A stretch of DNA of 64,000 nucleotides from Parapedobacter koreensis (GTDB lineage: Bacteria; Bacteroidota; Bacteroidia; Sphingobacteriales; Sphingobacteriaceae), in NCBI RefSeq assembly GCF_900109365.1, contig NZ_FNZR01000005.1, positions 248,001 through 312,000 on the forward strand, written 5' to 3'. The notes under the pieces are model-generated. The model saw nothing but the letters and a program-made list of their open reading frames with translations. It was not told the origin of the DNA and made no database searches. Each line of letters begins with the position of its first letter. Position 1 is the first letter of the stretch. Below are positions 35,515 through 44,252 of the stretch, one piece after another. Both the position numbers and the translations under genes were made by a program.

Positions 35515-36699
35515 ATGAAAATCACATACAGATTATATCCGGTAATGCGGATGGACAAGAAGAAAGCAGACGGCTCATGTCCGATATACTTCTTCCTGCG
35601 GGTTGGGGCAAAAACGATGAAAATCCCAAGTGGAAAATCCGTGATGCCATCAGAATGGAATAAGAAAGAGAACACCGCCAAGAGCAATTCCCCCAAAGGG
35701 ATTGCCTTGGCCTCGTATCTGAACAAGCGTATCAATGATTTCAATGCTCAAATGCTTAGCCACGAGGCGATGGGCAAACAAATCACCATCAATCTTGCGA
35801 TGTCATTTTTTGATACTCCCAACAAAGCGGATTTCTACGCCTTTTGGGATTCGCAAATTACGCTCTGGGAGGGAGAGAAAAAATACAACACCCTCAAAAG
35901 CTATCTTACTACGTACCGTATCCTCAAAGCAATCGCCCCTACGCTATCGTTCGGAGATATTGATTACGCGTTCATTGAGAAGTTTGACCACCACATGGCC
36001 ACCGTCAGAAAAAACAGCGTAGGTGGACGTTTCACCAAACACAAGGTGCTGCGGAGTATGCTGAACCAAGCAGTCCTGAAACGATATATCAAGGAGAACT
36101 CTTACAAGTACTTCAAATTCAAACCTGCCAAAGGTAGTAGGGTATTTCTAACCATTCAGGAAGTGGACAAACTCATCAAGGTGGAATTATCACCCAATAG
36201 TAGGAACCTGAACCATGCGCGGAATATGTTTGTTTTCAGTTGTCTGACGGGGCTAAGGTTCAGCGATGTTATCGGATTGAAGTACAGGAATATCAAGACA
36301 AATCCTGATAGTATAGAATTGACAATGGAAAAGACATCAAAGCCGATTGTGATACCCTTACTGCCGAAGGCAAAGGAGATAATAAGCAAATACCGGAAAA
36401 ACTGTATTCCTAAAGAAGAAAAGCCTGTGTTTCCAAACATAGCCAATGCGACTATCAATAAGAAACTGAAAGAGTTGATGGAACTCGCTGGTATCAAAAA
36501 GCATATATCGTTTCATTGCGCTCGGCATAGCTTTGCAACATCACTCCTGCATTCAAAAACGAGCCTACCGCACCTTCAGATGCTATTGGGCCACAGTAAT
36601 ATTCAGGACACGATGATCTACGCGAAGGTTTTGCAAGAAGACATATTTGCGTCTATGGATAACCTGAATACCATGTACGAACATCAGGAAGCAGTTTAA
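35515..36699 (+). CDS. Tyrosine recombinase / integrase
   Basis: 394 aa. An N-terminal Arm-DNA-binding (MKITYRLYPVMRMDKKKADG) and SAM-like domain are followed by a catalytic domain. Active-site residues are Arg248 (LTGLRFSDV), His334-x2-Arg337 (FHCARHSF), His360 (LGHSN) and nucleophile Tyr369. A typical Bacteroidota integrase of tRNA-targeted elements. It is in the middle of the element rather than next to attR. Confidence 0.95.
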   Translation: MKITYRLYPVMRMDKKKADGSCPIYFFLRVGAKTMKIPSGKSVMPSEWNKKENTAKSNSPKGIALASYLNKRINDFNAQMLSHEAMGKQITINLAMSFFDTPNKADFYAFWDSQITLWEGEKKYNTLKSYLTTYRILKAIAPTLSFGDIDYAFIEKFDHHMATVRKNSVGGRFTKHKVLRSMLNQAVLKRYIKENSYKYFKFKPAKGSRVFLTIQEVDKLIKVELSPNSRNLNHARNMFVFSCLTGLRFSDVIGLKYRNIKTNPDSIELTMEKTSKPIVIPLLPKAKEIISKYRKNCIPKEEKPVFPNIANATINKKLKELMELAGIKKHISFHCARHSFATSLLHSKTSLPHLQMLLGHSNIQDTMIYAKVLQEDIFASMDNLNTMYEHQEAV

Positions 36700-36775
36700 G
36701 AATAATCAGTAATTATCCATGCCATTATATGCTATGAAGAAATACACGTCTGGCATGGAATAAACAGTCAATAAC

Positions 36776-37315
36776 ATGGAAAAATATTTTACCAAACGAT
36801 GGAATCTCTATAAGGGTAGGAAAAGGCTCAATCTCTTGAAGAATGAGGTTTCAGGACTATATGTGAATCAGGAACTCATTGCGTTTATGCAAAATCTGAC
36901 AGGCCTGCTCAAATCAAAGGACGAGAAGCTATATTACCTCCAGTTCTGCAAGAAAATCATCCTGCAAGTCAGGCGTTTCCCTAACCGGAATCATTACGAG
37001 GCATTCAGGGCAGAATATGACCTGTCCTTTGAAGCCATCAGACAGGAGCAGCATCAATACAATCCCATCCAGTGGATTGATGCCGAACTGGAATTTTTGC
37101 GGGTGGCTTCAATAGGAAAAGCAAGTGACCAAATCGTAGCCGATGAAAAGCCGCATAGGGATTGGATGACCTTTGCAGAAATGCTTGAACGGCTTGGCAC
37201 GAGCAAGATGGCTTTGCGCAGACGGATGGCGGAGGGAATGCCCTTCATCAAATTGGGGAATCAGTTAAGGTTTGACCCGAACGCGGTAGATGCGTGGTTG
37301 CTCGCCCAGAATTAA
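36776..37315 (+). CDS. Excisionase-like HTH protein
   Basis: 179 aa. The C-terminal 55 residues are a HTH_17/MerR-like winged helix (TFAEMLERLGTSKMALRRRM, then LRFDPNAVDAWL) of the type used by excisionases. The N-terminal part is helical and matches RteC-like sequence only loosely. It follows the integrase by 76 bp in the same direction; an Xis or regulatory role is likely. Confidence 0.8.
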   Translation: MEKYFTKRWNLYKGRKRLNLLKNEVSGLYVNQELIAFMQNLTGLLKSKDEKLYYLQFCKKIILQVRRFPNRNHYEAFRAEYDLSFEAIRQEQHQYNPIQWIDAELEFLRVASIGKASDQIVADEKPHRDWMTFAEMLERLGTSKMALRRRMAEGMPFIKLGNQLRFDPNAVDAWLLAQN

Positions 37316-37488
37316 TCCGTTTTTAATACTTTTTAAGCCCTTAGAGAAGCGAACGAGAGGCAGAATAGGGGTTTCCCTGATTTTTGGCTTTTCGTTCGTC
37401 TCTCAAAGGATTTCGGTGCTTATTTTTGATTTATACGGGAAAACGATGAATAACTACACTTTCCGAATATGCTTCTCTAATGAAGTCG

Positions 37489-38739
37489 CTAACTGTCCTT
37501 TTGGCTAATGCGTATTAATTCATTCACATAAACCTTAAACCGACTCAAAAACTGATCGTAAACCGGCCTAAGGTCTGAAAGGGTTGAATACTTATTCCAA
37601 CTATTTTTGGTTACTGGGTTTTGCTGAATATCTGGAAGTAAAGCAGCGGTATCTCTCGCAAGGTCATAACTCAATTCCAATGGAAGACCAAGCTTCGTCA
37701 GCGCGGTTTGTGAATAGCCCAGATAAACCAATCCATTCCTATCAACGTTAAACAAAGGTATTTTTATTCCGCTTCCCTTGGGGTCAAAAAACTTCACTCC
37801 GAAACTCCCAGTATTCCAGTCGATATGGCAGCCGACTTCTTGAACATCTTTGATAATCTGCTTTGCAAATTCGACTGTTTCGCCATCGGCTTTTTGAAAC
37901 AGTTGCTCAAAAAAATCTTCGGCTGTAATGGTGTGCCGTGATTGCGTATTGCTTTTTTGATATTCGGAATCCGCTCCCATGTCGGTTTCAACGTTGACGG
38001 TTAAATCAGTGGGGTAGGAGCCTTCTATTTTTACAATTGCCCGCGTAATCTCTCTCGTCCGTGTCACGACCTGAGGAATTACTATGAGTTGATTGTCTTC
38101 ATCCCCAAATCTGAAGACCTGTAGTTCAATCAGCGCCAATGTAAAATGGTATTGTGGAGACTGACTGAGGTACTCCACCATTTCTTCAACACTTTCACGT
38201 ATCCCATCACCTACGATTAACAATAGGAAGCGGCCACGCTTTAGGTTTTTGGATATATTGTCTATGAAAAACTGTTCATCAGACTTGTTTAGTTCTGCAT
38301 ATTCCCGCACGGTTTCCAAGAGGCCGTTATCATTGTTGTTGTACAGCCGATTAAATGCCACAACCGCATTATCAAGGCTCGAAAACGTCCATTTGCTTAA
38401 TTCCTTGGCATAATCGATGATTTGTCCAACCACTTCGCGCCTTGCTTCGGGATTGCGCCAAAGTTTGGTCTCAATGATCGTTAAATAGCCATCAGGAGAA
38501 ATAAGCAGATTATCAATATAACCCGCTTTGGTGGAAATTTCCCGCCCAATTGCAATTGGTGGACTAAAGACGGGTTCGATTTCGCCTATCGGCAGAATAC
38601 CAGGTTGATTGTGGATAAGCCTTTGTATCCAATCTTCATTAAAGTCCCTTCCGTCCAGTGGGAGCCGAAGTAGATGTTTGGCGGTTTGGTTGTTAATATA
38701 AACGGGTTGTCCGTTTTGCCTGTTTCCCTTTATTATCAT
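37489..38739 (-). CDS. PD-(D/E)XK nuclease-like protein, larger partner
   Basis: 416 aa. Catalytic-like motif Asp76 (YIDNLLIS) ... Glu90-Thr-Lys92 (IIETKLW) and Gln106-x3-Tyr110 (QIIDY) match a RecB/NucS-type PD-(D/E)XK fold in residues about 30-125. The rest (about 130-400) is unassigned, with a second globular domain near the end. It starts 27 bp after the second PD-(D/E)XK gene and is probably co-transcribed. Candidate defence nuclease; not tested. Confidence 0.77.
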   Translation of the reverse strand: MIIKGNRQNGQPVYINNQTAKHLLRLPLDGRDFNEDWIQRLIHNQPGILPIGEIEPVFSPPIAIGREISTKAGYIDNLLISPDGYLTIIETKLWRNPEARREVVGQIIDYAKELSKWTFSSLDNAVVAFNRLYNNNDNGLLETVREYAELNKSDEQFFIDNISKNLKRGRFLLLIVGDGIRESVEEMVEYLSQSPQYHFTLALIELQVFRFGDEDNQLIVIPQVVTRTREITRAIVKIEGSYPTDLTVNVETDMGADSEYQKSNTQSRHTITAEDFFEQLFQKADGETVEFAKQIIKDVQEVGCHIDWNTGSFGVKFFDPKGSGIKIPLFNVDRNGLVYLGYSQTALTKLGLPLELSYDLARDTAALLPDIQQNPVTKNSWNKYSTLSDLRPVYDQFLSRFKVYVNELIRISQKDS

Positions 38740-38766
38740 TTCTTGGTCTGAATGGTGCAGCCCTTA

Positions 38767-39816
38767 TTAATACTCGCTTTTCGTTATTTCCCCCTGTAAA
38801 TGGGGATACTTACTGAATATGTTTGTCGCCAGATTAAAAGCTTCCTTTCCTTGCTGGTTGCTGAATGCATATGTTTTGCCATCGAAGACAAGCAGTTCGC
38901 CATCTTGGTTAAACCATCTGATGGGGTCATATTTTTTTGCTGATTTTACCATTTCGGACTCAAATTCCTGTTTGGTAGAGCAGATTTTATCCACCCAAAT
39001 CCATTTCCTTTCCCCAGTCACCCTCATCAAATCTATTGGGTTGATTCCTGATTTGACGCACTCACTTATTACCAAATGCATAGTTTGTCTTTTGTTGAGG
39101 TTGAACTCGGTTTTACCGTTGATCGTTACATCAAACTTTGAGTAATCCCTGCTTCCCTCCCGCCGTGATTGCCTTTGTTCTGTTGCCTTTTCACGGAGTT
39201 TCACCTGATAATCGGTCGCTTCCGGCAAAGGAATCAGCTGTTGAATGTCAAAATATAGGTTGCTGCCATCTTTTTGCGGCCTTATCCTGATGCACTTGAT
39301 GTCGATATCCCGCTCAATCAGCCATAAAACGGAAGTCGTTATTTCCTTAGAAAAATCTGCCGAAACCAATATTATCCTTACGTCATTGGCAAACCCTTCT
39401 TCATTAACCTCGTCCCACTCTAAAAAGCTCAAAATCGCTTCCTGCGGGTCATCTACTTGAAGGCGGCTTTTCTCTATGTGGTTTTGAAATGCCTTGACCG
39501 CTTTTTCAAACGTCATATTGGCAACCATTGCTGCATAGCGGATGGCCTGCAATTCCATGTGGCCACCGTCTTCGGTTCTTTTCAACTCAACAACAACCAG
39601 ATTAGCGTTTTTGTCAAGGCAAAGGATATCAATGCGCCTTTTGCTGTCTTCCCAGTCACCAAATTCGCTGCTGATGACAAAGAGGTCTTTTTCAACCGTT
39701 TCAATGGAGTTTATGATGATTTTCTGTAAGTGTCTTGCTTCGTCTATTCCTTCGGTTGAAAAGGTTGTGTGTTGAAGCTTAATCATTTGGGTTCCATCGA
39801 TTTTATATATTGGCAT
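38767..39816 (-). CDS. PD-(D/E)XK nuclease-like protein, NucS/DUF91-like
   Basis: 349 aa. Asp63 (RRIDILCLD), Glu77-Leu-Lys79 (VVELKR) and Gln90-x3-Tyr94 (ELQAIRYA) give the same D...ExK...QxxxY arrangement as the partner downstream. The N-terminal half is a family I know as widespread in bacteria; it is often alone. The C-terminal half (about 210-349) is unassigned. First gene of the right-hand cargo pair. Confidence 0.8.
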   Translation of the reverse strand: MPIYKIDGTQMIKLQHTTFSTEGIDEARHLQKIIINSIETVEKDLFVISSEFGDWEDSKRRIDILCLDKNANLVVVELKRTEDGGHMELQAIRYAAMVANMTFEKAVKAFQNHIEKSRLQVDDPQEAILSFLEWDEVNEEGFANDVRIILVSADFSKEITTSVLWLIERDIDIKCIRIRPQKDGSNLYFDIQQLIPLPEATDYQVKLREKATEQRQSRREGSRDYSKFDVTINGKTEFNLNKRQTMHLVISECVKSGINPIDLMRVTGERKWIWVDKICSTKQEFESEMVKSAKKYDPIRWFNQDGELLVFDGKTYAFSNQQGKEAFNLATNIFSKYPHLQGEITKSEY

Positions 39817-39901
39817 TTCAGTCTTTTTTCAGGATGTGTGGGTTCCAAATATACAAAGTTGTACCGAAAGCAGATTACGGAAATATGGACAGGAGAAAAA
39901 A

Positions 39902-39920
39902 GGGGGAAGCTATAGGGGAA
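39902..39920 (+). repeat. Right arm-type site GGGGGAA-N3-ATAGGGGAA
   Basis: GGGGGAA GCT ATAGGGGAA, copy of the left-end pair at 30994-31012 with the same internal 10-base offset. Confidence 0.55.
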
Positions 39921-39967
39921 ACAAAACCACTAATTAAGACGATACCGAACGATACCCCAAAACGAAA

Positions 39968-40007
39968 AAAAGTTGGTGTTCAGCGGTATCGCTTTAAACC
40001 AACTTTT
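39968..40007. repeat. Inverted repeat near the right end
   Basis: AAAAGTTGGT (39968-39977) pairs with ACCAACTTTT (39998-40007), loop about 20 bases including GCGGTATCGC. It lies 11 bases from the right core repeat. Confidence 0.5.
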
Positions 40008-40017
40008 CTTGTTTTCT

Positions 40018-40031
40018 GTAGCCCATAGGGG
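40018..40031. repeat. attR-like core repeat
   Basis: GTAGCCCATAGGGG overlapping the 3' end of tRNA-Glu; identical to 30919-30932. Confidence 0.65.
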
Positions 40032-40090
40032 AATCGAACCCCTCTTTCCAGAATGAAAATCTGGCGTCCTAACCGATAGACGAATGGGCC
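40019..40090 (-). tRNA. tRNA-Glu (anticodon TTC)
   Basis: A 72-base cloverleaf on the minus strand: acceptor GGCCCAT/ATGGGCT with a G-U first pair, D arm GTCTATCGGTTAGGAC, anticodon stem CCAGA/TCTGG with loop TTTTCAT (anticodon TTC) and T arm AGGGG-TTCGATT-CCCCT. No CCA is encoded. Its 3' end is the integration site of the element. Confidence 0.95.
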
Positions 40091-40103
40091 TTCAGAGGGA
40101 CTG

Positions 40104-40133
40104 CAAATATACAGGTAATTCGGATACCTGCAA
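40104..40133 (-). promoter_or_regulatory. Promoter of tRNA-Glu
   Basis: On the minus strand TTTG (TTG at 40133-40131) and -7 box TATATTTG (40111-40104) are 19 bp apart, matching the Bacteroidota consensus. The spacer has the inverted repeat CAGGTA...TACCTG (40112-40130). Transcription would start about 10 bases before the tRNA. Confidence 0.75.
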
Positions 40134-40143
40134 ATAGATAAGG

Positions 40144-41418
40144 CTACAGCAAATCAAAGCCGATATCCTTGCGGAAATATTTTCCTTCAAAGTAGATACG
40201 CCCCGCATCGGCAGTGGCTTGTTGCAACGCATCGAATAGCGTATCTTCCAGCGCCGTGACGGCTAATACGCGCCCCCCTGAGGTATGCACCACGCCATTT
40301 TCCCCTTTCGTGCCCGCATGGAAGACGATGGAATCTTTCACGTTTTCGATATTGCTAATGGCTTTGCCTGATTCGAAGCTCCCGGGATACCCACCCGAGA
40401 CAAGCACCACTGTGGCCGCTGTTTTCGGCGATAAGGTAAATGAGCGCTCGAATAAATCACCTTGCGCTACGCCTTGCAACAAATCGACCAGGTCGCTCTC
40501 GATGCGCGGAAGCACACTCTCGGTTTCGGGATCGCCCATTCGTACGTTGTATTCAATCACGTAAGGATCGCCGTTCACATTCATCAGGCCGATGAAAATG
40601 AAGCCCTTGTACGGGATGCCATCCGTCTTCAGCCCATTGATGGTGGGGATGATGATGCGCTCTTCCACTTTGTCCAGGAATTCGTTGTCTGCGAAAGGTA
40701 CCGGAGAAACCGAACCCATACCACCGGTATTCAGGCCGGTATCGCCTTCGCCGATGCGTTTGTAGTCTTTGGCTGAAGGGAGCACCTTGTAACTATCACC
40801 ATCTGTGAGTACAAAGACGGAAAGCTCGATTCCGGCCAGGTAAGCCTCGATGACGACCTTGCTGCTGGCTGCACCAAATTTGGCATCGGCAAGCATGGCC
40901 TGCAACTCGGCTTTGGCTTCCTCCAGGGTCGCGCAGATAAGCACGCCCTTTCCCGCTGCCAGCCCGTCTGCCTTGAGTACGATGGGAAATTTTTGCGTCT
41001 CCAGGTAGGCCAGTCCTTCGGCAAGTGTCGCTTTATCAAATGATTTGGAGGCGGCAGTAGGAATACCATGGCGTACCATGAATTGCTTGGCAAAGTCTTT
41101 GCTACCTTCCAGTTGCGCCCCCGCTCGCTGAGGCCCGATGACCGGGATATGCCTGAGGTCGGCGCGGCCAAGGAAATAATCATGAATGCCGTTTACCAGT
41201 GGTTCCTCCGGCCCAACTAACACTAAATCTACAGCGTGCTTTAAGACGAAATCTGCTATCCCCTCGAAATCTGTGGTTTTGATGGGCACATTTTGGCCAT
41301 AATAGCCTGTGCCCGCATTTCCGGGAGCAATGTATAATTGGGTAATTTGGGGACTTTGGGCGATTTTCCAGGCGAAGGCACTTTCCCGGCCGCCCGAACC
41401 GATAATTAGGATATTCAT
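40144..41418 (-). CDS. purD: Phosphoribosylamine-glycine ligase
   Basis: 424 aa ATP-grasp enzyme joining phosphoribosylamine and glycine in purine synthesis. Seen: MNILIIGSGGRESAFAWKI at the start, the ATP-grasp loop ADGLAAGKGV, TGGMGSVSP, and NVRMGDPETE. Length is normal. A -7 box TATCTTTG on the minus strand (41430-41423) ends 4 bases before the ATG, so the transcript would be nearly leaderless. Confidence 0.98.
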   Translation of the reverse strand: MNILIIGSGGRESAFAWKIAQSPQITQLYIAPGNAGTGYYGQNVPIKTTDFEGIADFVLKHAVDLVLVGPEEPLVNGIHDYFLGRADLRHIPVIGPQRAGAQLEGSKDFAKQFMVRHGIPTAASKSFDKATLAEGLAYLETQKFPIVLKADGLAAGKGVLICATLEEAKAELQAMLADAKFGAASSKVVIEAYLAGIELSVFVLTDGDSYKVLPSAKDYKRIGEGDTGLNTGGMGSVSPVPFADNEFLDKVEERIIIPTINGLKTDGIPYKGFIFIGLMNVNGDPYVIEYNVRMGDPETESVLPRIESDLVDLLQGVAQGDLFERSFTLSPKTAATVVLVSGGYPGSFESGKAISNIENVKDSIVFHAGTKGENGVVHTSGGRVLAVTALEDTLFDALQQATADAGRIYFEGKYFRKDIGFDLL

Positions 41419-41422
41419 CTTG

Positions 41423-41430
41423 CAAAGATA
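41423..41430 (-). promoter_or_regulatory. -7 box TATCTTTG before purD
   Basis: Same box and almost the same distance to the ATG as at hisS. No TTG is visible at 19-21 bp. Confidence 0.4.
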
Positions 41431-41536
41431 TTTTTTTTGACTATATTTACCACTATACGTATCTTATAAAACCAATGTACAGCATGCTTGTTTACCACTT
41501 GTGCTATTATCTTTTGTAAGATCATTATTAAAAAGT

Positions 41537-44245
41537 ATGCGTCGCGCATTATCGATATTGATAGTCTCCTGGCTTTCCATACAAGCGCTGTATCCCCAGG
41601 ATACTGCGATCGATGGGGTCTTGAAGAAGCTGGGCGCTTATGCGGATGAGTACCCCCAAGAAAAGGTGTATCTGCACTTGGACAAGCCTTATTACACAGT
41701 AGGCGATGATATCTGGTTTAAAGGATACGTCACCATCGGTGCCTATAATTACCTCTCAGGCTTTAGCAAAATCCTGTATGTAGATCTCATCAGTCCTCAA
41801 GACAAAATCATCCAATCCATCCGGCTGCCACTCATTGCTGGTGTGACCATGGGCGATTTCCAACTGGCTGATTCACTCGGGGAAGGCAATTACCGCCTCC
41901 GCGCATATACCAACTGGATGCGCAATTTTGACAATGACATCTTTTATGACCGCGTTTTACCCATAGGCAATGCCCGTACCGACAGTATCGTCACCAACAG
42001 CTCCTTTTCTTACGAAAACTCCCCTATCCATACCGTCAATGCTGATATTGCGTTTACCAACCTCAGGGGAGGGCCGTTGGCCGATATGGATGTCAACTAC
42101 CAAGTGACTATGGAAGGGCTGAATATCGACCGGGGCCGTACAAAAACGGATGAGCATGGACAAATAGCGGTTGATTTTGTAAACAAACAGCCGTTTAGCC
42201 TGAAAACAGGCGCAATTGAATTGACGTTAACAACGCCAGCGAAGCAGACGGTTAATAAAACCATACCATTGAGGACCACCTCCAATACCAACAGCATCCG
42301 GTTTTTCCCGGAGAGCGGCCACCTGGTGGCGGGCAACCTGGCCAAGGTGGCGTTCAAGGCGTTGGCACCGGAGGGTTTAGGCATCGGCGTAAAGGGCTAC
42401 GTGGAGGACGACAAAGGTGTCCGTGTTGCAGATCTCGAGTCGACATACGCCGGTATGGGCAATTTTAGCTTTATTCCGCAGGTAGGGAATAATTATGTGG
42501 CAAAAGTGACGTATGCCGATGGCAGCCAAGCGACGCAGGCGCTCCCGCAGGTAGCGGCTTCGGGTTATACCCTGGCGGTAAATAATGAGCTGGATAAGCA
42601 GCTTTTTGTGCAGGCTACCGCCACCGACGATCGCGTCAACGGGCAGGAAATCACGCTGCTGCTCCAGCGAAATGGTGCGATCTTCTATGCATCAAAGAGC
42701 AAGCTGTCAAAAAAAGAAGTTGTTTTTGCGGTGCCACGTGAACATATTCCTTCAGGGGTTGTGCAGATAACGCTGTTCGGCCCGAATATGAGGCCATTGG
42801 CAGAGCGCGCGATATTTAATATGGATAGGGCATCCATATTGCCTATGACCGTATCTACTGACCAGGATCGCTATGGGCCGAAACAAAAGGTCTCGGTAAA
42901 GGTCAGTGTGGGCAACCCTACGGACACCAGCCGTATTGCCACCCTATCCGCCGCTGTGATAGATCTGGCCAAGGTGCCTGTCGATAGCGGTATCCGCGAA
43001 GGAAACATCTATGCCAGCCTCCTCCTGAGCTCCGATATCAAAGGGTATATCGAAACCCCTGAATACTATTTTGAAGACATGGACATGACCAAGCGCAGGC
43101 AGCTTGATAATGTCATGCTCACGCAAGGCTGGAGCCGGATAAACTGGCAGGAGTTGATGGCTGGAAAAACGCCTGCCATTACTTACCATCCCGAGCAGGA
43201 TCTGCGTATCAGTGGCGTGGTGACCAAGCGCGACGGGAAGACACCTGTGCCGAATGCCACCGTGACGGTGCTATCCACCAACAACGTCACCGCAGTGATC
43301 GATACAGTGGCGGGCCCGGACGGGCGGTTCAGCTTTGATAGGCTGTTGTTTTATGACGACACGAAGTTTGTGGTACAGGCACGCGATGAGCGTGGCCGCA
43401 GGAACGTAGACGTCCACCTTGATGAATCGCCCCGGCAACAGGTGACCCGGAATAAGAATACGCCGGATGCAACGGTAAATGTAAACCAGTCCATCAGCAC
43501 GTACCTGAAAAATACCCAGGAGCAGTTTAGCGAGATGGAAAAATATGGACTGAAGGAAAAGACTATCCTGTTGCAAGAGGTAAAGGTGACCCGCGAGGCC
43601 GAAGAAAAAAAGGTACGGCACTCCAGCAACCTGAATGGCCCCGGCAATGCGGATCAGGTGATCACTGCGGATCAGCTGATAATGGGGTGCCCTACATTAG
43701 ACCAGTGTTTGCAGGGAAGGCTATTGGGAGTAATTTTCCGTAATGGCATCCCCTATTCCACCCGATCATTCAACCAGCCCATGCAAATCGTGCTGGACGG
43801 CATGTTTATGGAGCCCGGTGCGCTTTCCATCATTAATCCATTTGATGTGGAAACCATCGAGGTGCTGCGGGGCATAGGCAACACCGCCATTTATGGCAGC
43901 AGAGGGGGCGGGGGTGTACTCATCATTACCACTAAACGCGGCGATAGCGGGGGATATAATAGGGATTTGTATACGCCCGGCATTGTCACCCACAGCCCGC
44001 AAGGATACTATGAAGTAAGGGAATTTTATGCGCCGGATTACAGTGCCCCTACAGATTCACTTACCGGAATGAAAGATCTGCGTACGACTATCCATTGGAT
44101 ACCTAATGTCGTTACCGACCAAGAAGGGAATGCTTCATTCGAATTTTATACGGCAGAAAGCCCCAGCACCTACCGCATCGTGCTGGAAGGGCTGGATGTA
44201 GATGGACGCCTGGGGCGCGCAGTACATTACATTAAGGTAGACTAA
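41537..44245 (+). CDS. Exported MG2-domain protein with TonB plug domain and no barrel
   Basis: 902 aa from ATG 41537 (signal peptide MRRALSILIVSWLSIQALY); a GTG at 41501 would add 12 residues with no gain. Order: repeated beta-sandwich domains of the MG2/alpha-2-macroglobulin type (about 30-520), a CarboxypepD-like insert (about 555-615, ISGVVTKRDGKTPVPNATVT), a plug-like domain (about 695-810, IVLDGMFMEP, IEVLRGIGNTAIYGSRGGGG) and a C-terminal beta domain. No barrel follows the plug. Probably periplasmic or surface-attached; it likely interacts with partner complexes. Confidence 0.85.
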   Translation: MRRALSILIVSWLSIQALYPQDTAIDGVLKKLGAYADEYPQEKVYLHLDKPYYTVGDDIWFKGYVTIGAYNYLSGFSKILYVDLISPQDKIIQSIRLPLIAGVTMGDFQLADSLGEGNYRLRAYTNWMRNFDNDIFYDRVLPIGNARTDSIVTNSSFSYENSPIHTVNADIAFTNLRGGPLADMDVNYQVTMEGLNIDRGRTKTDEHGQIAVDFVNKQPFSLKTGAIELTLTTPAKQTVNKTIPLRTTSNTNSIRFFPESGHLVAGNLAKVAFKALAPEGLGIGVKGYVEDDKGVRVADLESTYAGMGNFSFIPQVGNNYVAKVTYADGSQATQALPQVAASGYTLAVNNELDKQLFVQATATDDRVNGQEITLLLQRNGAIFYASKSKLSKKEVVFAVPREHIPSGVVQITLFGPNMRPLAERAIFNMDRASILPMTVSTDQDRYGPKQKVSVKVSVGNPTDTSRIATLSAAVIDLAKVPVDSGIREGNIYASLLLSSDIKGYIETPEYYFEDMDMTKRRQLDNVMLTQGWSRINWQELMAGKTPAITYHPEQDLRISGVVTKRDGKTPVPNATVTVLSTNNVTAVIDTVAGPDGRFSFDRLLFYDDTKFVVQARDERGRRNVDVHLDESPRQQVTRNKNTPDATVNVNQSISTYLKNTQEQFSEMEKYGLKEKTILLQEVKVTREAEEKKVRHSSNLNGPGNADQVITADQLIMGCPTLDQCLQGRLLGVIFRNGIPYSTRSFNQPMQIVLDGMFMEPGALSIINPFDVETIEVLRGIGNTAIYGSRGGGGVLIITTKRGDSGGYNRDLYTPGIVTHSPQGYYEVREFYAPDYSAPTDSLTGMKDLRTTIHWIPNVVTDQEGNASFEFYTAESPSTYRIVLEGLDVDGRLGRAVHYIKVD

Positions 44246-44252
44246 GCAATTT

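Larger units (their letters stand above)
30919..40031. mobile_element. 9.1-kb integrative element in tRNA-Glu
   Basis: Bounded by a 14-bp direct repeat GTAGCCCATAGGGG (30919-30932 and 40018-40031), the right copy forming the 3' end of tRNA-Glu. The same double motif GGGGGAA-N3-ATAGGGGAA is at 30994-31012 and 39902-39920 just inside each end. The interior has a tyrosine recombinase, an excisionase-like HTH gene, a duplicated-HTH protein and two cargo blocks. Composition is more AT-rich than the flanks. No transfer or relaxase gene is seen, so movement between cells would need help. Confidence 0.75.
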
